Origin: Sphingobacterium sp. CZ-UAM | GTDB lineage: Bacteria; Bacteroidota; Bacteroidia; Sphingobacteriales; Sphingobacteriaceae | NCBI RefSeq assembly: GCF_002000245.1 | Contig: NZ_MTCM01000011.1 | Span: 1 to 64,000 of the forward strand | Reading direction: 5' to 3' | DNA length: 64,000 nt | Shown here: one piece after another, positions 18,911 through 28,090 of the stretch | How positions within the stretch are numbered: the first letter of the stretch is position 1 | Layout of the letters: each line of letters begins with the position of its first letter | Notes under the pieces: generated by a model | What the model was told of the DNA's origin: nothing | The model's input: only the letters and a program-made list of their open reading frames with translations | Databases searched by the model: none | Translations under genes and position numbers: made by a program

Positions 18911-19514
18911 AAATTTAATTAAACGTGCAGGAGACTTCATTATTGCTTTGATTGGAATACTCATATTATCTCCGATATTCATTATTGTTGTCGTTGGGTT
19001 ATATTTTGCAAATAACGGTAAACCTTTCTTCTTTCAATCGCGCCCTGGCAAAGATGGCCGAGTCTTTAAAATTATAAAGTTTAAGACAATGAATGACAAG
19101 AAAGACGTACAAGGCAATCTATTGTCCGATGCAGAGCGGTTGACACCAATTGGCGCATTCGTGCGAAAAACATCGCTTGACGAAATACCTCAGCTGATCA
19201 ATGTGCTGAAAGGAGATATGTCACTGATTGGTCCCCGCCCATTATTGGTGCAATATTTGCCTCTATACAACGAATTTCAAAAACGCAGACATGAGGTTCG
19301 CCCGGGAATAACGGGCTGGGCGCAGGTTAACGGTCGAAATGCTATTTCTTGGGATCAGAAATTTAAATATGACGTATGGTATGTCAACCATGTGTCCTTT
19401 TTATTGGATTTGAAGATTTTCTTTTTAACAATTAAAAAGGTATTTGTAAGAGAGGGGATTTCAGCAGAGGGGCAGGCCACTATGGAAGCTTTCAAAGGTA
19501 ATAATAATGAATAA
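18903..19514 (+). CDS. pglC: Initiating sugar-1-phosphate transferase (PglC/WbaP-type)
   Basis: Transfers the first sugar-1-phosphate to undecaprenyl phosphate at the inner membrane. 203 residues: a single N-terminal re-entrant hydrophobic segment (AGDFIIALIGILILSPIFII), the KFKTMND motif, the catalytic Asp-Glu pair in TSLDEIPQL, IGPRPLL and RPGITGWAQVNGRN. The small, one-anchor form matches PglC rather than five-span WbaP. With PglD- and PglE-like genes directly downstream, a diacetamido-sugar (bacillosamine) substrate is likely. ATG 18903 is preferred over the TTG six bases upstream. Confidence 0.85.
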   Translation: MYKNLIKRAGDFIIALIGILILSPIFIIVVVGLYFANNGKPFFFQSRPGKDGRVFKIIKFKTMNDKKDVQGNLLSDAERLTPIGAFVRKTSLDEIPQLINVLKGDMSLIGPRPLLVQYLPLYNEFQKRRHEVRPGITGWAQVNGRNAISWDQKFKYDVWYVNHVSFLLDLKIFFLTIKKVFVREGISAEGQATMEAFKGNNNE

Positions 19515-20097
19515 ATTAGTTTTATATGGTGCCGGCGGACATGCCAAGGTGATTGCTGAGCTTGCTGAACTTAATCACTATGCAGAACTGTTTTTTTGTG
19601 AAGATCAACCAAGTAAAAGTCAGATATGGAATTATCCCGTTGTATCAAAAATTGATGATGGGGAAGAATGTGTACTGGCGATTGGAAATAATGCAGTTCG
19701 TAAAAGATTAGCAGGCGTTCTTAAAAATACTTTTGTTACTTTAGTTCACCCAAAAACACAGATTTCGAACCGTGCTTTAATAGGCGAAGGAACAGTAGTA
19801 ATGGCCGGAGCATCTATAAATACGGATGTCAGAGTTGGCAAACATTGTATTGTTAACACAAATGCTTCAATTGATCATGATTGTATCATTGAGGATTTTG
19901 TGCACTTATCACCAAATGTAGCTCTAGCAGGGACAGTTTCAATAGGAGAAGGCACCCATATCGGGATAGGGGCATGTGTAATTCAAGGAATAAAAGTAGG
20001 TAGATGGTGTACAGTTGGCGCGGGTACAGTAATTATTAAAGATGTACCGGATGGTTGTACGGTTGTCGGTAATCCAGGAAGAATAATAAGAAAATAA
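19507..20097 (+). CDS. pglD: Sugar N/O-acetyltransferase, PglD/NeuD family
   Basis: 196 residues: an N-terminal PglD-type Rossmann-like domain (LVLYGAGGHAKVIAELAEL) and a C-terminal left-handed beta-helix of hexapeptide repeats (NTNASIDHDCIIEDFVHLSP, IGIGACVIQGIKVG). The His in IDHD is the expected catalytic base. It would acetylate the 4-amino group of UDP-2-acetamido-4-amino-trideoxyglucose using acetyl-CoA. It overlaps the pglC-like gene by 8 bp, so the two are co-translated. Confidence 0.85.
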   Translation: MNKLVLYGAGGHAKVIAELAELNHYAELFFCEDQPSKSQIWNYPVVSKIDDGEECVLAIGNNAVRKRLAGVLKNTFVTLVHPKTQISNRALIGEGTVVMAGASINTDVRVGKHCIVNTNASIDHDCIIEDFVHLSPNVALAGTVSIGEGTHIGIGACVIQGIKVGRWCTVGAGTVIIKDVPDGCTVVGNPGRIIRK

Positions 20098-20115
20098 AGA
20101 TAAATTTTTACTGTT

Positions 20116-21252
20116 ATGTCAGATAAAATATGGCTTTCTTCCCCACATATGGGAGGAAATGAATTGAAATATATTCATGATGCGTTTGATAATAATTGGG
20201 TTGCCCCTCTAGGTCCCAATGTTAATGGGTTTGAGCAGGATTTGGAGAAATTTTTAAATACAGATGTTAAGGTTGCGGCATTATCTGCTGGAACAGCTGC
20301 ATTGCATTTAGCATTAATTGAATGCGGTGTCGGCTACGGAGATGAGGTGATCTGTCAATCAATGACATTCTCTGCTTCTGCCAATCCAATAGCGTATCAA
20401 GGGGCTATACCAGTGTTTGTTGACTCTGAAATAGACACTTGGAATATGTGTCCAGTAGCTTTGAGAGAGGCTATTCGCGATCGTTTTGCAAAAGGCAAGA
20501 AACCCAAGGCTATTATTGTCGTTCATCTCTATGGAATGCCGGCAAAAATGGATGAGATTCTTGCGGTAGCAAAAGAGTTTGATATTCCTGTGATTGAAGA
20601 TGCTGCAGAAGCTTTAGGATCTTCTTATAAAGGAAAATCATGCGGGACATTCGGAAGATTTGGCGTATTAAGCTTTAATGGAAATAAAATTATAACTACA
20701 TCGGGTGGTGGCGCATTAGTCTGCCATACACAGGAAGATAAAGATAAAGCTGTGTTTTTATCTACGCAAGCCCGTGATAATGCTCCACACTATCAACATT
20801 CTCATATTGGTTATAATTATAGAATGTCTAATATCTGTGCAGGTATTGGTCGGGGGCAAATGGAAGTTCTAAAAGATCGTATTCAGGCACGTCGTGAAAT
20901 GACTCAATTTTATATTGAGTTATTTGCTAATATTGAAGGTGTAAATGTTTTTACAGAGCCTTCAGCAGATTTCTATTCTAACCATTGGTTAGCGGCAATC
21001 ACAATTGAAGCGAATAAAGTGGGGCAAACTCGTGAAGATCTTAGACTGGCTTTATTGGAAGATAATATCGAATCCAGGCCATTATGGAAACCAATGCATT
21101 TGCAACCTGTATTTGCCGATGCTTCTTATTATGGTGAAAATATTGGTGAAAGATTGTTTGAAAATGGTCTTTGCTTGCCTTCTGGTTCTAATTTGACAGA
21201 AGCAGAAAAGGAGCGTATTAAGGTAAAGGTTGAAAAAGTTTTTAGTATTTAA
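20116..21252 (+). CDS. pglE: PLP-dependent sugar aminotransferase, PglE/DegT family
   Basis: 378 residues with the DegT/DnrJ/EryC1/StrS pattern: GTAALHLAL near residue 60, VIEDAAEALGSSYKGK, and the PLP lysine Lys191 in FNGNKIITTSGGG. It would aminate C4 of the 4-keto sugar nucleotide made by a PglF-type dehydratase. That dehydratase is not next to it; the only candidate in the window is at 44867-46774. A 189-bp gap separates it from the export genes. Confidence 0.85.
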   Translation: MSDKIWLSSPHMGGNELKYIHDAFDNNWVAPLGPNVNGFEQDLEKFLNTDVKVAALSAGTAALHLALIECGVGYGDEVICQSMTFSASANPIAYQGAIPVFVDSEIDTWNMCPVALREAIRDRFAKGKKPKAIIVVHLYGMPAKMDEILAVAKEFDIPVIEDAAEALGSSYKGKSCGTFGRFGVLSFNGNKIITTSGGGALVCHTQEDKDKAVFLSTQARDNAPHYQHSHIGYNYRMSNICAGIGRGQMEVLKDRIQARREMTQFYIELFANIEGVNVFTEPSADFYSNHWLAAITIEANKVGQTREDLRLALLEDNIESRPLWKPMHLQPVFADASYYGENIGERLFENGLCLPSGSNLTEAEKERIKVKVEKVFSI

Positions 21253-21441
21253 AGATTGGTACAATCTATTATTTAAAAGAGGCTTATTATATAAAATCTG
21301 ATTTTCATTTTTTAGGCATAAATTTTGATTGGATCATTCAGCTAAATTTGCCATTTTAAATTGGTATTTTTAAGCATGGTTCAAGGAAAAAAATATTTGT
21401 GTCTTCAAAGAGGCAAATCAAATTATAATTTAAAATAGCAA

Positions 21442-22224
21442 ATGCGGTTAATTTCAAAGAGTGGGTTAATATTGGTACTATGTGCAGTAATATTAACAAT
21501 GTTTTCTTCCTGCGGTTCACGTAAGAATATGGTTTACCTTCAACCTGATTCAACCCAGATTAATACATTATATGAACAATATGTTCCTAAAATTCAAACT
21601 AATGATATATTAACGGTTGTGGTTACAGCTGCGGATCCAAAGGTCACAACGCCCTTTAATCCAATTAGTAGCATGGCAAATGGCAATCTAACCCAACAAA
21701 CGGATATGGCACTACGTCCCACGTATACTGTGGATGATGCTGGAGATCTAACTTTGCCTATGTTGGGGAAAGTTCATGTTGCAGGATTAACTCGTGTACA
21801 AGCGATTGAAAAAATTCGAAATGAACTAAGTCAATATATCAAAGATCCAGGAGTAAATATCAATTTTAATAATTTTAGGATTTCTGTCTTGGGTGAGGTT
21901 ACTCGTCCCGGCTCATTTATTATGCCTACAGAACGTGTTACTGTTCTTGAAGCTTTAGGCATGGCAGGCGATCTTACGATTCGAGGCGTGAGAGAGAATG
22001 TCATGTTAATAAGAGAAGTCGATGGTCAAAAGACGATGCACCGTTTAGATTTAACTCAACAAGGAACTTTAAATTCGCCTTATTATTATTTGGCTCAAAA
22101 TGACGTTATTTATGTTGAGCCAAATAAATCACAAATTAATAATTCAAAACTCGGCGCAAATACAAATATTATTATTTCTATCGCCAGCTTATTAATTACC
22201 GTTATTTCAGTATTGACTCGTTAA
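21442..22224 (+). CDS. wza: Polysaccharide export lipoprotein (Wza-like)
   Basis: 260 residues. Lipoprotein signal ending VILTMFSSCGSRK, then the Poly_export domain (TYTVDDAGDLTLPMLGKVHV), an SLBB domain (RISVLGEVTRPGSFIMPTER) and a C-terminal hydrophobic helix (IIISIASLLITVISVL). This is the shorter Bacteroidota version of the outer-membrane export channel. It is 8 bp ahead of the co-polymerase gene. Confidence 0.9.
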   Translation: MRLISKSGLILVLCAVILTMFSSCGSRKNMVYLQPDSTQINTLYEQYVPKIQTNDILTVVVTAADPKVTTPFNPISSMANGNLTQQTDMALRPTYTVDDAGDLTLPMLGKVHVAGLTRVQAIEKIRNELSQYIKDPGVNINFNNFRISVLGEVTRPGSFIMPTERVTVLEALGMAGDLTIRGVRENVMLIREVDGQKTMHRLDLTQQGTLNSPYYYLAQNDVIYVEPNKSQINNSKLGANTNIIISIASLLITVISVLTR

Positions 22225-22232
22225 CAAATTTC

Positions 22233-24656
22233 ATGGAACAAAAACCTTTACATAACAACGATAATAAAGAAGAGGAAATCAATGTTAGGCAATTATTTGA
22301 ACAATATGCTTTTTATTGGAAATGGTTTGTACTTGCGCTGATTCTCTCGATCGGTATTTCAATCGTATATCTTAGATATGCACAAAAGACATATAATACT
22401 ACTGCTAAGATTTTATTAAAAGATGAAAGAAGCGGATCTGCTGGCGAGCTAGCGGGAATTACAGAGCTTACGAGTTCTATGGGATTAGGAAGTGCGAAGG
22501 CTGCCTTTGTAACTGACCAAATTGAGGTACTTTCTTCTCGTAGGTTGATGCGAAAAGTAGTCGATCAATTTCATTTAAACGTAATCTATTCGATCAAAGG
22601 GAAAATTCGTTCCTCGGAAGTTTTAGAGAACGAAATGCCTTTTAATTTGGTGCCCTTGGGTGACCAAGATACAACACGACTGAGAATAAAGGCGCAATTA
22701 AAAGGGGATAAAGAAATCCATGTCACCAATCTCGCTACAGGTGATAAATTAAAATGCAATTTTGATACAGCAGTAAAAATTGGAACTGTCCCCGTTATTT
22801 TTCGAAAAAATAATTCAATCAGTCGAAAGAATAGTAATTATAATTTAGACCGTAATGCTGATTATACAGTAACAGTCGTCCCAAAAGACTGGGCTGTGGA
22901 TGCTAACTTAGCGGCAATGAGTATCACACCAAGTAAAGAAACACAGTCTTATATTGTGAATTTTTCGATGGTATCAGTGTTAGGGAGTAAAGCCGAGCTA
23001 ATATTGAACACATTAATAGATGTTTATAATGCTGATCTAACCAATGATAAAATGCGGATGACAAGGGCAACATCTGATTTTATAAATAAAAGATTAATGC
23101 TCATTTCAAAAGATTTATCAGGCGCGGATGAAGAAGCTGCTAATTTTAAATCTTCCAATTCAATGGTTGATATGGCGACTGAAGCAGGAGTGTTCCTTAA
23201 CACGGCTTCTGACAACGATAAAAAAGTGTTGGAATATCGTACTCAGCTGCAACTCGTGGATCATATGAACGACTATCTTAGAGGGCAGGAAGTTGGTAAA
23301 TTATTACCATCAAATATCGGCTTGCAGGATGCTTCAATCGGTTCGGCAATTGAAGCATATAATAAATTAGTCTTGGAACGCGATGATCTTTTAAAGTCGG
23401 CATCAGAGCAGAACCCTACTGTTATTGCTCTAAATGAGAATATTGCTGAGAGCAGTAATAATATCAAGCGTTCACTACAGAATTATCAGAAAGTGACTCA
23501 GCTCGCTTTAAATAGTATTGAGCGTAAGTCGAATGAAATTAAAGGAAGAATAAGTTCAATCCCATCTCAAGAACAGGGATTTAAGAAGATTTCTAGGCAA
23601 CAACAAATTGTGGAATCCTTATATTTGCTATTGTTGCAAAAGCGAGAAGAAAGCGAAGTAAAGGCGGCTGCAACACCAGATAATCTGAAGATTATAGACG
23701 CAGCGTATGGAAATGGGATACCAGTTTCACCCAAAAAAGGAATCGTTCTCTTAGGAGCCATAATTATCGGTTTACTTATTCCGTTAGCTATTCTTTATCT
23801 GAAGTTTTTATTGGACAATAAGATACATTCGCGTAAAGATATTGAAGATATTGTCAAAGTACCGGTTCTGGGAGAGATTCCAACGGCGGAGGATACCATT
23901 GTGCATCTTAATGACCGCTCTTCTTTGGCAGAGGCCTTCCGTATTTTACGTACCAATATGAACTTTATGTTCGGGGCAGATCAAAAGGAATCTTCAAAAG
24001 TTGTCTTTGTAACCTCAACAATTTCTGGTGAAGGTAAATCATTTGTCACCACAAACCTGGCACAGATCTTATCCATGTCTGGAAAAAAAGTTGTGCTAAT
24101 TGGTGCCGATATTCGTAGTCCTAAGGTTTTAGATTATTTAGGTCTTTCTCATTTGCAACATACCAATGTGGGAATTACACAATTCTTAATTAATCCGGAA
24201 ATGAATGTGGATAATATTATTATCAAAAAGCCGGGAAATTATGATTTTGATGTGATCTATTCAGGATATATTGCACCAAACCCTGCCGAGTTGTTGATGA
24301 ATGGCCACTTCGATGATGTAATCAAATATACCCGTGAACATTATGATTATATTTTAGTGGATACTGCACCAGTCAGTTTGGTTACCGATACGCTATTAAT
24401 TGCACATAATGCCGACTTGACTCTGTATGTTTCTCGTGTTAATTATCTTGACAAACGTTTATTACAAGTGCCGCGTGAGCTTTATGTAGATGGCAAATTG
24501 AAAAATCTTGCTGCTGTAGTCAATGATGTTGACTTTGCCCGCGGCTACGGTTACGGCTATGGCTATGGTTACGGTTATGGGGATAAAGGTAAGAAGAAGA
24601 AAACAGGTGTCGCAAAGATTTGGCAGGATTTAAAAGATCGATTAAATATAAAATAG
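22233..24656 (+). CDS. wzc: Polysaccharide co-polymerase / BY-kinase (Wzc-like)
   Basis: 807 residues. The Wzz domain is flanked by membrane spans (WFVLALILSIGISIVYL near 32-48 and GIVLLGAIIIGLLIPLAILY near 505-525); a cytoplasmic tyrosine kinase domain follows, with Walker A TSTISGEGKS (about 590-599) and Walker A' VVLIGADIRSP (about 619-629). The tail carries a run of alternating Gly and Tyr at about 769-782, the autophosphorylation cluster, then a lysine-rich end. It controls chain length and export with Wza. A strong terminator follows, closing the polysaccharide locus. Confidence 0.95.
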   Translation: MEQKPLHNNDNKEEEINVRQLFEQYAFYWKWFVLALILSIGISIVYLRYAQKTYNTTAKILLKDERSGSAGELAGITELTSSMGLGSAKAAFVTDQIEVLSSRRLMRKVVDQFHLNVIYSIKGKIRSSEVLENEMPFNLVPLGDQDTTRLRIKAQLKGDKEIHVTNLATGDKLKCNFDTAVKIGTVPVIFRKNNSISRKNSNYNLDRNADYTVTVVPKDWAVDANLAAMSITPSKETQSYIVNFSMVSVLGSKAELILNTLIDVYNADLTNDKMRMTRATSDFINKRLMLISKDLSGADEEAANFKSSNSMVDMATEAGVFLNTASDNDKKVLEYRTQLQLVDHMNDYLRGQEVGKLLPSNIGLQDASIGSAIEAYNKLVLERDDLLKSASEQNPTVIALNENIAESSNNIKRSLQNYQKVTQLALNSIERKSNEIKGRISSIPSQEQGFKKISRQQQIVESLYLLLLQKREESEVKAAATPDNLKIIDAAYGNGIPVSPKKGIVLLGAIIIGLLIPLAILYLKFLLDNKIHSRKDIEDIVKVPVLGEIPTAEDTIVHLNDRSSLAEAFRILRTNMNFMFGADQKESSKVVFVTSTISGEGKSFVTTNLAQILSMSGKKVVLIGADIRSPKVLDYLGLSHLQHTNVGITQFLINPEMNVDNIIIKKPGNYDFDVIYSGYIAPNPAELLMNGHFDDVIKYTREHYDYILVDTAPVSLVTDTLLIAHNADLTLYVSRVNYLDKRLLQVPRELYVDGKLKNLAAVVNDVDFARGYGYGYGYGYGYGDKGKKKKTGVAKIWQDLKDRLNIK

Positions 24657-24691
24657 ATTCCAATTGGAATTAATTTTGGCCTTATTGTTGT

Positions 24692-24725
24692 AAAACCCCA
24701 AGTCGAATCCTCGACTTGGGGTTTT
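24692..24725 (+). terminator. Strong intrinsic terminator closing the polysaccharide operon
   Basis: Perfect 11-bp stem ccccaagtcga / tcgacttgggg with a 4-nt loop (atcc), extended by AAAA/TTTT, ending in a T run. It lies 35 bp after the wzc stop. Confidence 0.9.
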
Positions 24726-24790
24726 ACTTTATAATAATTAGCGATACAATCCGTTATGATTGTAAAAATTTTAATACTAATCAACACACG

Positions 24791-25483
24791 ATGAAAAAAA
24801 AACTATTATGTACAACAATAGGGATGTTAGGCTTTATGATAGGATCCGTATCAGCACAATTTTCACGGCCCGTTAGTGTGGGAGCAGGTGCGGGGGTTGC
24901 CTATAATTTAACAGACTTAGCGAATGTAGAGGCTAAATTCGCTTTTTATGGCGAAGCTGATTATTTAATTAATCCTTTTATATCAGTTGGCTTGCACGGA
25001 GAGAAAGGTACATTAAGTGGGAATGGCCATAATAGTGAGTTTGAAAATCGATACTTCGCAGGGAACATCAATGGGAAAGTACGTTTAGGCCAATTTATGG
25101 GACAGGCACGCAATTACAGCTATTATACCTTGCAGGCAAATACATTTGAGCGTATCCTTTCGAATGTTTACGTAGGTGCAGGTGCGGGGTTGGTTAAAAA
25201 TCGTATAAAGCGCCAGATTGATCCCCTTTATGTAGAAGCTATCGCTAATCAAGGTGGTGAACTAGCCGAGGATTTAGGAGAAATCCATTTTGTAGTACCG
25301 ATAAATGTTGGGGTGGATATCCCCTTCGGTCGTACCTTATATGGACCACAATGGGCAATCAACGTCAACTATCAGCATACCTTAACAACCAATGATAACC
25401 TCGACGGCATAAAGAATAAAAAAAACGATCAATATGGTTTCGTGTCTTTAGGCTTGAAATATGCTCTTTTCAACCGTAAATAA
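24791..25483 (+). CDS. Outer-membrane beta-barrel protein
   Basis: 231 codons from ATG 24791: signal peptide (KKLLCTTIGMLGFMIGSVSA), then alternating strands with Gly-rich openings (VGAGAGVAYNLT, VYVGAGAGLVKN) and an aromatic C-terminal strand ending KYALFNRK. It looks like a porin-family / OmpA-like barrel of about 8-10 strands. It stands 30 bp before gldK, so a link with type IX secretion (for example a PorG-like role) is possible, but I see no PorG or PorP signature. Confidence 0.7.
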   Translation: MKKKLLCTTIGMLGFMIGSVSAQFSRPVSVGAGAGVAYNLTDLANVEAKFAFYGEADYLINPFISVGLHGEKGTLSGNGHNSEFENRYFAGNINGKVRLGQFMGQARNYSYYTLQANTFERILSNVYVGAGAGLVKNRIKRQIDPLYVEAIANQGGELAEDLGEIHFVVPINVGVDIPFGRTLYGPQWAINVNYQHTLTTNDNLDGIKNKKNDQYGFVSLGLKYALFNRK

Positions 25484-25513
25484 GCGAATCAAACAACCTA
25501 ATTTAATAACTAT

Positions 25514-26815
25514 ATGATGATAACGATAATTAAACAGCTCTATAAAAATCGTCTGTTGGGCTTTGGTGCTTTTGCACTTTTGATCGGTTTCTCTGCATGT
25601 AAATCGAACTCAGCAATGTATAAAGCGCCCAAGGTGAATGCCTTCCGCGGCGGTAAGTTGCCCGCGCCTCCAGGAATGGTTTATATTCCCTCCGGAACAA
25701 TTCTTTTTAAAGGCTCTCTGGATAGTGGCAACGTAGGAAAAAATGTAAGCGTAAGTGCTTTTTTTATCGACGAAGCTGAAGTGACTAATAAACAGTATCG
25801 CGAATTTGTGAATTGGGTAGCGGATTCGGTCGCTGTTACCGATTACCTGCAGGACGACCAGTACTTTTTAGAGATTGCGGGCGAACAAGTGGGACAACGC
25901 AGGATTAATTGGGCAAAAGTCAAGAAGGTTTCGCCTTTGTGGAAAAGCAATGATCCCAGTATCCAGGAGCGTCTTGCACCAATGTTGGAAATGCGCGGGA
26001 ATAGACGGGCACTTAATCCGGAGGTCATTAAATATCGCTTCTCCTATTTACAATCCAAAGGCAATATGAAAAAAGCCTATGTAACGGACTCAGTTGCTGT
26101 TATGCCAGTGGAGGACATTTGGACAAAAGATTTTCCAAATGCACAATTAGCTTCTTTGGATGCGAATTATTTCACACATCCTTCTTTTGATTATTATCCT
26201 GTTGTGGGCGTAACATGGCGGCAAGCGCGTGCATTTACCGACTGGCGCGCGAGCGAAATGGCTGCAACAGTATTGAAAAATTCTTACCTGAATGGCTATC
26301 AGTTAAGCCTGAGTCTGCCGACAGAAGCACAGTGGCAATATGCCGCATCCGGTAAATTAGATCCACAGGATACAATTGCTGGCTCACGGTACACGATTGA
26401 TGGAACAGAAGGCAAAAAGAAATTGGCGGTCAACTTTAAACAGGGCGAAGGTACTTACTCCCGTGACGGAGCAACCTTCACATTACCTGTTAAATCCTAT
26501 ATGCCTAACGCCTTTGGTGTCTATAATATGGCTGGTAATGTTTCCGAATGGACATTGGATGCCTATAGTCCTTCAGCGGTCGTATTTGTCAATGACCTTA
26601 ACCCGGCATTATTATACGACGCCGATGCAAAGGATGGCGATGCGTTGAAAAGAAAAGTCGTACGTGGCGGTTCCTGGAAAGACAACGGCGAACAGTTGAA
26701 TAGCGAGACACGGAATTATTCAGTCGATTACGAACCGCATTCTTACATCGGTTTCCGTTGTGTAATGTCTGCATTCGAAATGCCAACCGTGCAAAGTAAA
26801 ACACGTAAGTATTAA
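25514..26815 (+). CDS. gldK: Type IX secretion / gliding protein GldK
   Basis: 433-residue lipoprotein (signal ending LIGFSACKSN) with a formylglycine-generating-enzyme-like (SUMF1) domain: PPGMVYIPSGTILFKGS, DEAEVTNKQYREFVNW, LSLPTEAQWQYAASG, YNMAGNVSEWTLDAY, VVRGGSWKDN and GFRCVMSA. GldK (PorK) forms the outer-membrane-attached periplasmic ring together with GldN. The FGE fold is used structurally here. In Flavobacterium and Porphyromonas the order is gldK-L-M-N; here gldN follows directly after 27 bp and gldL and gldM are absent from between. Confidence 0.85.
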   Translation: MMITIIKQLYKNRLLGFGAFALLIGFSACKSNSAMYKAPKVNAFRGGKLPAPPGMVYIPSGTILFKGSLDSGNVGKNVSVSAFFIDEAEVTNKQYREFVNWVADSVAVTDYLQDDQYFLEIAGEQVGQRRINWAKVKKVSPLWKSNDPSIQERLAPMLEMRGNRRALNPEVIKYRFSYLQSKGNMKKAYVTDSVAVMPVEDIWTKDFPNAQLASLDANYFTHPSFDYYPVVGVTWRQARAFTDWRASEMAATVLKNSYLNGYQLSLSLPTEAQWQYAASGKLDPQDTIAGSRYTIDGTEGKKKLAVNFKQGEGTYSRDGATFTLPVKSYMPNAFGVYNMAGNVSEWTLDAYSPSAVVFVNDLNPALLYDADAKDGDALKRKVVRGGSWKDNGEQLNSETRNYSVDYEPHSYIGFRCVMSAFEMPTVQSKTRKY

Positions 26816-26842
26816 TTCAGGCTGTAAATTATAAAATCGATA

Positions 26843-27904
26843 ATGATGAACACGAAAACAATAATGACAGTTGCGATGATACTGGTCAATGGATCATTGT
26901 TCGCTCAACAAGAGACAACAATAGACACGGTTGCTAGAACACAGGATACGTTAAATAATGTAATTTCAGCTATCCCAACTGCCCCAGGCGAGGTTAACCC
27001 GGATACGATTCCGACAACCGATGGATTTTATCAGGCAAATAGTATGGAAGATGCGGTGCCATTTGCTTATCCTGAGGTGAACAAGAAGAATATTCGTTTC
27101 TACAAACGGGTATGGCGCGATATCGACCTAAAAGATGAAAAGAATTATATCTTGGCTATCCCGGGAAACTCCTTGATCGAAGTCGTGATGAAGGCGATTG
27201 AAAAAGGAAAGCTATCCTTGTACAGCCCTGATGATGATTCATTCAAAGGCCGTTTAAGTGCCCAGGAAGGTATGGCACGTTTTGCAGATAGCGTATTGGT
27301 TCCGATCTTTGACGGTGAGGGGAATCAAATCGACTCAAAAATGGCGCTTAACGAATTTGACCCGAGTCGGGTAACGAAATTTCGGGTGAAAGAAGATATC
27401 TTTTTCGATAAGCAACGGAGCCGGTTGGAGACACGTATTATTGGTGTAGCCCCCTTAATGAATATTACGACTTCTGCTGAATTGGCGGAATCTGTCGGTG
27501 CAACACCTGCTTTTTGGCTCTATTTCCCACAATTACGGTATAGTTTGGTGCAGGTGGATATCTCGGATCCGGATAAGGGTCTCTACGATATGACGATGGA
27601 CGACTTCTTTGTACAGAACAAATTTGCAAGTACGATTGTACGCGAATCTTCACCTGGGATGTTACAGAACGTAAAGGAATCTGAAAATGGAACGCAATTA
27701 TTGGATGGTCGAAAAGTGGAAGAGAAATTGGATGCCTATAAAAAGAAACTGTGGAGTAATCCAAAAGGGGTGAAGGCGGAGGAACTAGAAGGGAACCAGT
27801 CCCATCAAACGGAGACCGGGCAAAAACAGACTCAGTTGGAAGAGCAGGAGGAAAGTAAATCTGAAAGTCCAGAGAACAACCAGAAAACAGAGGAAAAACT
27901 ATAA
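26843..27904 (+). CDS. gldN: Type IX secretion / gliding protein GldN
   Basis: 353 residues: signal peptide ending VNGSLFA, then the GldN/PorN domain (FYKRVWRDIDLKDEKN, FRVKEDIFFDKQRSRLETRI, GVAPLM, FWLYFPQLR). The end is a Glu/Gln/Lys-rich low-complexity tail of about 50 residues. GldN is the ring partner of GldK. Two Met codons open the frame; the first is used. No transcription terminator is evident between gldK and gldN. Confidence 0.9.
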   Translation: MMNTKTIMTVAMILVNGSLFAQQETTIDTVARTQDTLNNVISAIPTAPGEVNPDTIPTTDGFYQANSMEDAVPFAYPEVNKKNIRFYKRVWRDIDLKDEKNYILAIPGNSLIEVVMKAIEKGKLSLYSPDDDSFKGRLSAQEGMARFADSVLVPIFDGEGNQIDSKMALNEFDPSRVTKFRVKEDIFFDKQRSRLETRIIGVAPLMNITTSAELAESVGATPAFWLYFPQLRYSLVQVDISDPDKGLYDMTMDDFFVQNKFASTIVRESSPGMLQNVKESENGTQLLDGRKVEEKLDAYKKKLWSNPKGVKAEELEGNQSHQTETGQKQTQLEEQEESKSESPENNQKTEEKL

Positions 27905-28090
27905 GTTGAAGAAATAAGCTGTTGAAAGCGAGTTGTTTCATTTCTATCGAACAATTCGCTTTCTTCATTTTAATTTCATGATTTATTAAAGATCCTACGG
28001 ATGTGATTGGTATAGATATTGCCTATGTATTACACTAGATAGAGGGATAATTCTTTTTAATTAAAAAATCACTTTGAACGAACAGAAAAA

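Noticed and set aside
27465..27968. 167-codon open frame on the minus strand inside gldN
   Set aside because: It is antisense to a clear gene and has no recognisable features.
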